Of a stretch of 64,000 nt of DNA, positions 43,087 to 50,954 are shown in pieces (within the stretch, counting starts at the first letter, position 1; each line of letters starts with the position of its first letter). A model generated the notes under the pieces. It made no database searches. It was given only the letters and a program-made list of their open reading frames with translations, and was not told the DNA's origin. Origin of the DNA: Sulfuriroseicoccus oceanibius. GTDB taxonomy: Bacteria > Verrucomicrobiota > Verrucomicrobiia > Verrucomicrobiales > SLCJ01. The stretch covers positions 124,001-188,000 of the forward strand of contig NZ_CP066776.1 in the NCBI RefSeq assembly GCF_010681825.2, in the 5' to 3' direction. The position numbers were made by a program, and so were the translations under genes.

Positions 43087-43470
43087 CTACCGCATCACAT
43101 TCTTGTATCCGCCGTGGTCAACCACGTCCCGGCACCCGAAGTCCCGCATCAACTCGAAGACCATGCCCGACTTACGTCCCGTGCGGCAGTACAAGTTGAT
43201 CCGTGCGGTCGGATCGGGAATCGCCTGAGCCAAAGCAATCTGCAAATCCCCCGTGGTCTCCAACTGATCTACCGGAATATTAACCGCCTCGGGCAAATGG
43301 CCCGATCGGTACTGAGCCTCGGTGCGCAAATCGATCCACACCGGGGCAGGTGCGTCCACCGCCGCCGCAAACAAATCATCGTCCGAAGGCATGCTGGCGT
43401 GTTCACAGGCAGACACCACCAACAACACCAGAGCCGAGCCCAACGCTGCGAATAATCGTGTTGTGTCCAT
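43087..43470 (-). CDS. Rhodanese-domain lipoprotein
   Basis: A 127-residue protein. Lipoprotein signal with lipobox VVSAC (mature from Cys22). Single rhodanese domain: WIDLRTEAQYRSGHLPEAVNIP and the active-site loop YCRTGRKSG with a catalytic Cys. Periplasmic sulfurtransferase or redox role is inferred. Lies just downstream of polA on the same strand; polA ends 46 bases before its start. The 306-bp repeats follow. Confidence 0.88.
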   Translation of the reverse strand: MDTTRLFAALGSALVLLVVSACEHASMPSDDDLFAAAVDAPAPVWIDLRTEAQYRSGHLPEAVNIPVDQLETTGDLQIALAQAIPDPTARINLYCRTGRKSGMVFELMRDFGCRDVVDHGGYKNVMR

Positions 43471-43515
43471 ATTTCCCTAGTACGAACTCCAGCTGGATTC
43501 AGACCCGAGGTTCGC

Positions 43516-46341
43516 TTAGTGCGCCGCCAACCAGTTGGCGCCCACACCGGACTCCACCACGATTGGCACGCCATTGAGCGGCAATGCATTGACCATCGCC
43601 TCCTCCAGCACGCGACGAACGTCGGCTTCTTCGTCCGGCACGAGATCGACCAACAATTCATCGTGTACCTGAAGGATCAACTTCGACTCAAAGCCCGCCT
43701 CGCGGAATGCCTTGTCGGCGCGAATCATCGCAAGCTTGATCATATCGGCAGCAGTCCCCTGGATCGGCGTGTTGATCGCCATCCGCTCGGCGGCGCTGCG
43801 GATCGTGTGGTTGCGTGAATTGAGATCCGGTAGGTAACGACGACGTCCACCGAGCGTCTCGACGTAGCCGTCCTTCGCTGCTTTCTCGACCACCGTTTCC
43901 ATGAACGACTTCACGCCGGTATAAGTGGCGAGATACGATTCGATCAACTCGCCCGCCTGCTTGCGCGGAATCCCCAAGCGCTGTGAGAGACCGAACGCGG
44001 AGATGCCATAAATGATGCCAAAGTTCACCATCTTCGCGCCGCTGCGCTGCTCGCGGGTCACTTCGTCGCGTTCCACGCCGAAGACCTTCGCAGCCGTGGC
44101 GGTATGAATGTCCGCTCCTTCCACAAAAGCCTGGCGCATCACCTCGTCGTCGCTGATTGCGGCCATGATGCGCAGTTCGATCTGCGAGTAGTCAGAAGCC
44201 ATCAGCAAACGCTCCGGCGAACGCGGGACAAACGCACGGCGCACCCCGCGCCCGAGCTCGGTGCGGATCGGAATGTTCTGCAGGTTCGGATCGCTCGATG
44301 CCAGACGCCCGGTCGCAGCCACCACCTGGTGGAACGACGTGTGGACGCGCTGGGTGGTCGGGTCAATGAACCCGGGCAGGGTATCGACATACGTGTTCTT
44401 CAGCTTGGTCACCTCGCGGTAATCGAGCACATCGCGCACGATCTTGTGGTCCGGCGCCAGCGACTGCAGCACTTGCTCGTTGGTCACGAACTGGCCGGTC
44501 TTGGTCTTCTTCGGCTTCTCCACCAGCTTCATCTGGTTGAAGAGCACATCGCCCAACTGACGCGGTGAGTTCAGGTTGAACTCAGAACCCGCAGCCTCCA
44601 TCACCGCCGCACGCAACTCGGCAGCACGCTCGCCCAGGCTTCCGGAAATCTCATCCAGCGCCGCGGTATCGATCGCGATGCCTTCACTCTCCATCCGCAC
44701 CAGCACTGGCAACAACGGCGCCTCGATCGCGTCGTACACCGCCTGCTGGCCACTCGATGCCAACTGTGGACGCAGCTTCTCCGCCAGACGCCACGTGATG
44801 TCCGCGTCTTCGCAGGCGTAGTTCACCACATCCTCAAGTTTCTCATCCATCGCCTCAGCCATCGACTTCTGGTCTTTGCCCTTGGCTCCGATGAGTTCGG
44901 TGATCTTGAGCGGCGAGTAGCCGAGCAGCGACTCCGCCATAAAATCCATGCTGTGTCGCTGCGATGGCTCGAGCATCCCATGCACCAGCATTGTGTCGAA
45001 AAACGGCCCAGCCACCGGGATCTGATGCGCCGCCAGCACCTGCAGGTCGTACTTCAAATTCTGGCCTACCTTTCCCACCGCCGGATTGGCAAACCAATCG
45101 ATCAACGCCTGCGGCAAAACCGCCGCCTCGGTGCGTACTTTACGCACGTCCACCATCCACGCATCGCCTTCCGCCGCGGAAAACGCAATGGCCAACAACT
45201 CGGCCACCCGTGGGTTGAGCGATGTGGTTTCCGTGTCGAAACAGACGGCCTTCGCATCCTTCAACGCGGCGAGCATTTCCTCCACACCCGCCGCCGTGTC
45301 GACGTAACGGTAGTTCACCTTGGCTGGGTCAAACTGCTGCAGCCCCGCATCGCCGAGATCCAACTCACCCGATGGTGCGGCCGCACTGGCGCCAAACAAA
45401 TCATCGGAGGCATCGCTCGCCTTCGGAGCAAACCCACGCCCCGCTTTGAACTCACCGCCAAAGAGCTTCCGCCCGAGCGCATTGAACTCAAACTCCACGC
45501 ACATCGCGCGCAGCGTCTCGTCGTCGCGCTCACCGATCACCAAGTCCTCAAACCGCTGCTCGACCGGCGCGTCGGTGACAATCTTCGCCAACCACTTGGA
45601 AAGTACCGCCTGCTCGCGGAAATTGGAGACATTCTCCTTCTGCTTGCCCTTGAGCGACCCGACATTTTCGATCAGCCCTTCGACCCCTCCAAACTGAGCA
45701 ACGAGCTTTTTCGCCGTCTTCTCACCAATCCCCGGCACGCCTGGAATGTTGTCGGACGCATCGCCCCACAGACCGAGGATGTCCACCACTTGCATCGGAT
45801 CCTCGACACCCCACTTCTCCCGCACTTCCTCGACCCCGATCACCTCGGGATCACTGCCCTGACGCCCCGGCTTGTAAATCTTCACGTGCTCGGTCACCAA
45901 CTGGGCAAAGTCCTTGTCCGGCGTCACCATGAACACCTCACACTTCGCATCGTGTGCCTCGGTCACCCGCGCCAGCGTACCAATGATGTCGTCGGCCTCG
46001 TAGCCATCCAATGTGATCACCGGCAAGCCCATGGCCTTCGCCCACTTCTTCACGTGCGGGATCGCCGCGGACAACTCCTCCGGCATCGCCTCACGCTGCG
46101 CCTTGTACTCGGGGAACTTGTCGTGCCGGAAGGTTGGTGCAGACGTATCCAACACCAACGCCAAGTGCGTCGGGCGCTGCTTCTGGATCAAATCGAGCAA
46201 TGTGTTGGCGAACCCAAAGAGAGCGGAAACATTCACCCCACTCGTCGTACGGATCGGGCTGCGCATCATCGCAAAATGCGCCCGGTAAATGAGCGCCATC
46301 CCATCCAAAAGAAACAGCCTGTGGTCGTAGTCGTCTGCCAT
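43516..46341 (-). CDS. polA: DNA polymerase I
   Basis: A 941-residue enzyme for Okazaki processing and repair. 5'-nuclease domain (about 1-300; YKAQREAMPEEL, DNIPGVPGIGEKTA). 3'-5' exonuclease domain with intact DxE pair in CFDTETTSLNPR. Polymerase domain: motif A DYSQIELRIMAA, O-helix RSGAKMVNFGIIYG, motif C LQVHDELLVDL. All key residues present; ATG start has AAGGTG upstream. Confidence 0.98.
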   Translation of the reverse strand: MADDYDHRLFLLDGMALIYRAHFAMMRSPIRTTSGVNVSALFGFANTLLDLIQKQRPTHLALVLDTSAPTFRHDKFPEYKAQREAMPEELSAAIPHVKKWAKAMGLPVITLDGYEADDIIGTLARVTEAHDAKCEVFMVTPDKDFAQLVTEHVKIYKPGRQGSDPEVIGVEEVREKWGVEDPMQVVDILGLWGDASDNIPGVPGIGEKTAKKLVAQFGGVEGLIENVGSLKGKQKENVSNFREQAVLSKWLAKIVTDAPVEQRFEDLVIGERDDETLRAMCVEFEFNALGRKLFGGEFKAGRGFAPKASDASDDLFGASAAAPSGELDLGDAGLQQFDPAKVNYRYVDTAAGVEEMLAALKDAKAVCFDTETTSLNPRVAELLAIAFSAAEGDAWMVDVRKVRTEAAVLPQALIDWFANPAVGKVGQNLKYDLQVLAAHQIPVAGPFFDTMLVHGMLEPSQRHSMDFMAESLLGYSPLKITELIGAKGKDQKSMAEAMDEKLEDVVNYACEDADITWRLAEKLRPQLASSGQQAVYDAIEAPLLPVLVRMESEGIAIDTAALDEISGSLGERAAELRAAVMEAAGSEFNLNSPRQLGDVLFNQMKLVEKPKKTKTGQFVTNEQVLQSLAPDHKIVRDVLDYREVTKLKNTYVDTLPGFIDPTTQRVHTSFHQVVAATGRLASSDPNLQNIPIRTELGRGVRRAFVPRSPERLLMASDYSQIELRIMAAISDDEVMRQAFVEGADIHTATAAKVFGVERDEVTREQRSGAKMVNFGIIYGISAFGLSQRLGIPRKQAGELIESYLATYTGVKSFMETVVEKAAKDGYVETLGGRRRYLPDLNSRNHTIRSAAERMAINTPIQGTAADMIKLAMIRADKAFREAGFESKLILQVHDELLVDLVPDEEADVRRVLEEAMVNALPLNGVPIVVESGVGANWLAAH

Positions 46342-46451
46342 GGGAGCACCTTAGCGGGGGACCCGCCGATGAGAACCTAAATTTTCCTCTGGAAAATCAC
46401 GCCCACCGCACGTTGACTGTTGCGCCCCCCTAAACCCCACAATCCCAACTC

Positions 46452-47405
46452 ATGAAGTTTTTCCTCAACCTCCTCCTCTCTCTGGTGCTGATCGCTCTGG
46501 GCTACCTCTTGTACCCGAACATCGCCGGCCAGTTGGGCCTAGACCAAGCCGAAGAGGAGCCAACCGTTGCCGAAGAGCCTGCAAAGCAGGATCCGAAGGT
46601 CGATGAAGCTCCAGATCCTGCAGTTCCCGCACCCGACCCTGCAGAGGACCCTAAACTCACGGAAGAAGAGGAAGTCGACACCGAACCTACCGTCGCCCCT
46701 CAGGACCTTACGCCACCCGCACCGACCGGCGACACGACATCTGCCATCGCTCAGCGCTTCCCATATCCGGAGATCAAGTCGCTGGCTGACATTACCAAAA
46801 ACTGGACCGAGGTTCCTGGTCGCGCCTATCCGGAGACCATCACCATTCACAAGCCGCTGCAGTTCGCCGTCGGCAATTCGGGCAACACATTGACCAAGCC
46901 CGCCGGATCGAAGGTCGTCCCGCTCGGCACCAGCAAAAAGCGCAATATCAAGGTCGCCATGAACCGCGACAGCGAGGCCTTCGCCGTCATCGCCATGGAT
47001 GAAACCGACTTCAAAGATCAAGTCCGCGCGCTCTACCGCAAGGGCGTCGAGCGCATCTACGCCCGCGTCGATGCCCACCGCGCCTCCGAGCTCAAGCGCC
47101 GCCAGGCCGCAGCCGCCGTGCCAGACGAAGTGAAAAAGACCGCAGGTGCCATCCCGGAAACCAAAAACGACGAGGAACGCTACATCGCCGTGATGCAGGC
47201 AAGCGTCGACAATGGCGAACTGCGAGGCATAGACGCCAGCACCATCATCGATTGGCGCTTCCTCGGGTTCGAAACGATCAACGGAGAGGGCTACTGGACC
47301 GGCGCGGCCGTCTACGAAACCTCGACCATGTTCGGGCGCTTCCGCGAAGAAGCCAAAGCCTTGATCAAAAACGACAAAGTCGTCCGCTGGATCAAGTCCA
47401 ACTAA
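46452..47405 (+). CDS. Anchored protein with acidic/proline linker, function unknown
   Basis: A 317-residue protein. N-terminal hydrophobic helix (FFLNLLLSLVLIALGYLLYP) as an uncleaved anchor or signal; residues about 35-100 are Glu/Pro/Asp-rich linker; a folded domain fills 105-317 with alternating charged helices and strands (VYETSTMFGRFREEAKALI). No recognised domain. Divergent from polA. Followed by a strong terminator. Confidence 0.75.
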   Translation: MKFFLNLLLSLVLIALGYLLYPNIAGQLGLDQAEEEPTVAEEPAKQDPKVDEAPDPAVPAPDPAEDPKLTEEEEVDTEPTVAPQDLTPPAPTGDTTSAIAQRFPYPEIKSLADITKNWTEVPGRAYPETITIHKPLQFAVGNSGNTLTKPAGSKVVPLGTSKKRNIKVAMNRDSEAFAVIAMDETDFKDQVRALYRKGVERIYARVDAHRASELKRRQAAAAVPDEVKKTAGAIPETKNDEERYIAVMQASVDNGELRGIDASTIIDWRFLGFETINGEGYWTGAAVYETSTMFGRFREEAKALIKNDKVVRWIKSN

Positions 47406-47421
47406 GCCACTCGATTCACCG

Positions 47422-47457
47422 AATCCCGCACCGTCTGTGATGGTGCGGGATTTTTTT
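47422..47457 (+). terminator. Intrinsic terminator after the anchored protein gene
   Basis: ATCCCGCACC (47423-47432) pairs with GGTGCGGGAT (47442-47451), followed by seven T. Confidence 0.88.
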
Positions 47458-47523
47458 CTGTCAGGAGAGGCAGACCGGCACCGCTTGCCCGGCGTGCCCG
47501 ATACGCTATAGTCCCCGCAAACC

Positions 47524-48231
47524 ATGACCCAAGCTATGACCACACGCATCCCGCTCGTTCGTTCGTCCCTCCTTGCAGCACTCGCCCTCGGATCGCTCGC
47601 ATTGAGCAACTGCAAACCACCGGAAGGCTGGGTGATGGAAGGCGAAGGCGGCGCGAAGGTGAAGACCACCAAGCTCGAGATCAAAGATGGCATCGCCATC
47701 AACCCGGCCACAGGCAAACCAGCCAAGGGCATTGTCCTCATCCCATTCGAAGACGAGCCGGACAAGGTCCAGTTCAGCACCACCTACAAGAATGGCCTCA
47801 AGCACGGCCCCGAAGTCGAGTTCCGCAAGAATGGCGACATGTCACGCGAAACCGGCTACCATCAGGGACAAGCCCGCTACCTCATCGTCCGCTACAAGGG
47901 CGGCATGATGAAAACCCTCTCGTTCTACGAAGACGGCTCAGCTCCTGCCGACGAAAAGTGGATCGGACCACACACCCGCGCCCACAAAAACGGATTCGCC
48001 AGCGCCAACGGCATCCGCGCCAACAATTACCACGGCTGGGACAAGCGTAAGGTCGACTGGAACAAAGAAGGCCAGGTCAGCGGCGACTACCTCTTCTACC
48101 AAGGCGAACTTGTGGAGACTCTCTTCGAAGCAGATGCCCAGGCAGACCGCCGCGCCGAACGCGAAGCCTGGAACGACGAAAACCTGACCGGCAACGACGA
48201 GACCGCAGCCCCAGCCGACGAGCAAAACTAG
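47524..48231 (+). CDS. MORN-like repeat lipoprotein
   Basis: A 235-residue protein. Lipoprotein signal with lipobox LALSNC. Central part has YwqK/MORN-like units: YKNGLKHGPEVEFRKNGDMSRETGYHQG and LIVRYKGGMMKTLSFYEDG. Charged C-terminal tail. Probably an outer-membrane or periplasmic lipoprotein of unknown function. Separate transcript from the upstream gene because of the terminator. Confidence 0.78.
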   Translation: MTQAMTTRIPLVRSSLLAALALGSLALSNCKPPEGWVMEGEGGAKVKTTKLEIKDGIAINPATGKPAKGIVLIPFEDEPDKVQFSTTYKNGLKHGPEVEFRKNGDMSRETGYHQGQARYLIVRYKGGMMKTLSFYEDGSAPADEKWIGPHTRAHKNGFASANGIRANNYHGWDKRKVDWNKEGQVSGDYLFYQGELVETLFEADAQADRRAEREAWNDENLTGNDETAAPADEQN

Positions 48232-48253
48232 GCGTCTCCGTTTTCCAAATCAT

Positions 48254-48293
48254 AAAAAAGCCGGCACCCGCAATCCGCAGGTGCCGGCTTTTT
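48254..48293. terminator. Bidirectional terminator
   Basis: AAAAAGCCGGCACC (48255-48268) pairs with GGTGCCGGCTTTTT (48280-48293). It serves convergent genes on both sides. Confidence 0.9.
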
Positions 48294-48307
48294 GTTGGAA
48301 AATGATC

Positions 48308-48769
48308 TCAATGCTCGTGGTCGCCAGTACAAACCGCGAGGGTTTCGACATAGCCATCGCCGCCAAGCACCCAGTACGTGCCACATGCTTCCTCCGGCAG
48401 ATTGGTCATCGAATAGATCGTGTCACCCACCTTCGGCGAATCTGATCCCTCGCGTACTTTGATCTGATCAAGGCTCTGCAGCACAAACGGTTCATCGCCT
48501 CCACTCGGCGGCAGCACCCCACCACCAAAGCCAGCGTTCCCTACCTCCACGTGACCATCAGCCGGCTTCACATCGGCAGCCACCGCTTCGGGTTGCCCGA
48601 CCTCCGCAGGCTCAACCGGAACATATTCAGGCTCGGAAACCACTGCCGATTCCTCGGCCTCCGAAGTTTCCGGCGATTGTGACTGCTCCGCAGGAGCCGA
48701 GGGCTTCTCACCGCAGCTGGTCATCCAGGCTGCAGCGACTAACACTGACAGAATCTTTACGATTTTCAT
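48308..48769 (-). CDS. Small acidic lipoprotein
   Basis: A 153-residue lipoprotein from ATG 48769 (GTG at 48775 also possible). Signal MKIVKILSVLVAAAWMTSCG with lipobox MTSC. Mature part: an Ala/Glu/Pro-rich linker to about 80, then a small domain with two Cys residues (EEACGTYW and AVCTGDHEH), possibly disulfide-linked. No known family. Confidence 0.7.
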   Translation of the reverse strand: MKIVKILSVLVAAAWMTSCGEKPSAPAEQSQSPETSEAEESAVVSEPEYVPVEPAEVGQPEAVAADVKPADGHVEVGNAGFGGGVLPPSGGDEPFVLQSLDQIKVREGSDSPKVGDTIYSMTNLPEEACGTYWVLGGDGYVETLAVCTGDHEH

Positions 48770-48875
48770 GTTCACGGGGGATTGTGGAGGTCTCCGGAAC
48801 CAACCGAAGACTCCGAACCATGAACATTTGTCGCGCCGGGGTCAATCCTGAAGCCAAACCCCGGCGCGAAGCTCG

Positions 48876-49649
48876 TTAGCCCTTCCGCACGTCCTCGCGG
48901 TAACGCGCGTACCACTCGTCATTCACGGCATCTGCCAACTGACGGTAATGGGACTTTGGCTGTTCGTAATCCACAGGGATATCCACCCCGAGGAAGCGCA
49001 GCGCACCAATAGCGGTCTGCTCGTAGTCCTCGACGAAGTTTTCGTACTCGACCACATACGGAGCGATCTGATTGTCCTGGAAGAACTTCTGCCATTCCTG
49101 TTCTTCTTTCTCGAAGCGCTTCACCTCTTTATCGATCGCAGCGAAATCGTAGACCAATTCGACGTCCTGCTTGCCCTGACCATTGTCTTCCTGCATCGAG
49201 TTGTAGATCTTGGTCTGCTTGGCCTTGTAGAGGGAAATGGCCTGACGCACCTTGTCGCGACGACGAACCCAGAAGTACTTCAGCTCAGGGAACGCCCCCT
49301 TCAGCACCTCCGCCACGTTCTCGGAACGCGTGCCGGTGTACTGAGGATCGGCAAGCAATTGCTCGCGGAACCACGCCACGTGCTTCCACATGATCTTGGC
49401 TCCGAACACACCATTGGTCTGGCGCTTGGCCAACAGCGAGCGCAGGTACAACGAAAACGACTCCTCAGGCGGCGTCAATCCGTGCTCCTCGGCAATGACC
49501 GGGCTGCGGGTTGGCGAAAAACACTCCTGCGGATAGCCAGCCAGCTCACTCAGCCACAGCGACTGACAGAACAAATTACTCCCACTGCGGTGGGTGGCAC
49601 AAACCAAGTACGTGATTTTTGGAGAAAGAGAGTCGTTGCCGGTAGTCAT
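48876..49649 (-). CDS. Stf0-type sulfotransferase
   Basis: A 257-residue PAPS-dependent enzyme. 5'-phosphosulfate loop THRSGSNLFCQSL near 16-28; 3'-phosphate motif RRRDKVRQAISLYKAKQT. Resembles Stf0/trehalose-2-sulfotransferase. Sulfates carbohydrate or lipid acceptors; the acceptor here is unknown. Start at ATG 49649; a longer frame would overlap the divergent gene. Shares a 54-base divergent promoter region with the beta-helix gene. Confidence 0.9.
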   Translation of the reverse strand: MTTGNDSLSPKITYLVCATHRSGSNLFCQSLWLSELAGYPQECFSPTRSPVIAEEHGLTPPEESFSLYLRSLLAKRQTNGVFGAKIMWKHVAWFREQLLADPQYTGTRSENVAEVLKGAFPELKYFWVRRRDKVRQAISLYKAKQTKIYNSMQEDNGQGKQDVELVYDFAAIDKEVKRFEKEEQEWQKFFQDNQIAPYVVEYENFVEDYEQTAIGALRFLGVDIPVDYEQPKSHYRQLADAVNDEWYARYREDVRKG

Positions 49650-49703
49650 CGTGGGATAAACTAGCCTCATCCCCGCCCGCGTCGAGTGGAATCCTTGCAC
49701 GTC

Positions 49704-50567
49704 ATGACCATTGCTCCACCATCCCGCCCCGCCACCCTCTGGCCACTCAGTGACAACCCATTGGTAGCCGGCTCGTCACTGCACGAGTGGCAATCCCGCA
49801 TCGCTGACGAACATGCCCCGGCCGAGGCCGCACTGATCGCCAACGCATGGGTCACCGCAGACGACTGGCAGGCGCTTGCCACCACTGCCCCCGGCACCCG
49901 GTTACTCTCCACCGACGGTGAACTCCTGGCGTGGCACGGAGCCCCATCTGACGAAGGCCCATCTCTCACCGCCTCGCCCCACTCGGGGTTACTGCAATTC
50001 CCCTGGGACGTACTCGAGCTCAACGAAAGCCTGCTCTCCTCACTACAAGCGGACCAGATCCTTGGCGAAGTGCATCCCGCCGCGCATGTCGAGGGCACGC
50101 TCCACCTCGGACGCGGTTCCCGCATTCTCCCTGGCGTCTTCATCGAAGGCCACGTCATCATCGGCGATGGATGCAAGATCGGACCGAACTGCTACATCCG
50201 CGGCAACACCACCATCGGCAACCGCTGCCACATCGGCCAATCGGTGGAGATCAAAAACTCGATCATCGGACACGACACCGCGATCGGCCATCTCAGCTAC
50301 GTCGGCGATTCCATTCTCGGCAACAAAGTCAACTTCGGCGCAGGAACCATCGTCTCCAACTACCGCCACGACGCCATGCCCCACCGCAGTCTGGTCAACG
50401 GCAAGCTCACCGACACCGGACGCCTCAAGTTCGGCACCATCGTCGGCGATGGCGTGCACACCGGCATCCACACCGCCATCTATCCCGGCCGGAAAATCGG
50501 CACCGGTGCCACCACCCTCCCCCAAAGCACCGTCACCACCGACATCGATGACGGCGACGAAGTGTGA
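49704..50567 (+). CDS. Left-handed beta-helix protein, GlmU-like C-terminal part
   Basis: A 287-residue protein. Residues about 120-265 are hexapeptide repeats of the LbH type: VEGTLHLGRGSRILPGVFIEG, HIGQSVEIKNSIIGHDT and FGAGTIVSNYRHDAM. The latter resemble the acetyltransferase half of GlmU. An N-terminal ~110-residue part is unrecognised, and no nucleotidyltransferase motif is present. Probably acyl- or nucleotide-sugar-related. Divergent from the Stf0 gene. Confidence 0.82.
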   Translation: MTIAPPSRPATLWPLSDNPLVAGSSLHEWQSRIADEHAPAEAALIANAWVTADDWQALATTAPGTRLLSTDGELLAWHGAPSDEGPSLTASPHSGLLQFPWDVLELNESLLSSLQADQILGEVHPAAHVEGTLHLGRGSRILPGVFIEGHVIIGDGCKIGPNCYIRGNTTIGNRCHIGQSVEIKNSIIGHDTAIGHLSYVGDSILGNKVNFGAGTIVSNYRHDAMPHRSLVNGKLTDTGRLKFGTIVGDGVHTGIHTAIYPGRKIGTGATTLPQSTVTTDIDDGDEV

Positions 50568-50954
50568 GGATCCCCCACTGACGCATCCTCCGCCCACTCG
50601 GCAGGAACGGCTCCCCCTCTGTGCGGCGGGCATCGAGTGCGTCCGCGGTTAGGCGCTCTGTATTGGAAGACTGATCGAACCGACGATCACGGAGCTCCGA
50701 TTCCGATTCCGATTCCGATTCCGATTCCGATTCCGATAAGGATAAGGATAAGGATAAGGATAAGGATAAGGATAAGGATAAGGATAAGGACCTAACCCCA
50801 CTGCCCTCCCCTGAAAGGGGAGCTCAAACCAGCCCACGGTGACGGGAGCCTCCGGCGACCACACCCTGGGTCACGCCACCGCCCGCAAATCCGGCGGAGC
50901 GTACGGCTCCGCCGAACCGCAATGGCCCACCCGATGGCCGCTTATCCAGCCCCG
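50568..50954. other. 387-bp intergenic region with a compound hexamer satellite
   Basis: Lies between convergent genes. Holds the (TTCCGA)6(TAAGGA)9 array at 50701-50790. No other feature and no clear terminator. Confidence 0.7.
50701..50790 (+). repeat. Compound hexanucleotide satellite (TTCCGA)6(TAAGGA)9
   Basis: Six perfect TTCCGA units (50701-50736) join nine perfect TAAGGA units (50737-50790); a degenerate CTCCGA unit precedes. All units are identical, a sign of recent slippage-type expansion. Intergenic, between convergent genes. Confidence 0.95.

Noticed and set aside
44953-46380. 475-codon plus-strand open frame opposite polA
   Set aside because: Antisense to a fully conserved polA; composition is His/Arg-rich, with no known motif.
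46539-47783. 414-codon minus-strand open frame spanning two plus genes
   Set aside because: Crosses a strong plus-strand terminator and the start of the next lipoprotein gene; composition is typical of a shadow frame.
50701-50790. CRISPR or coding Asp/Lys/Ser repeat
   Set aside because: Pure hexamers without spacers; no open frame extends beyond the array with protein-like flanks.
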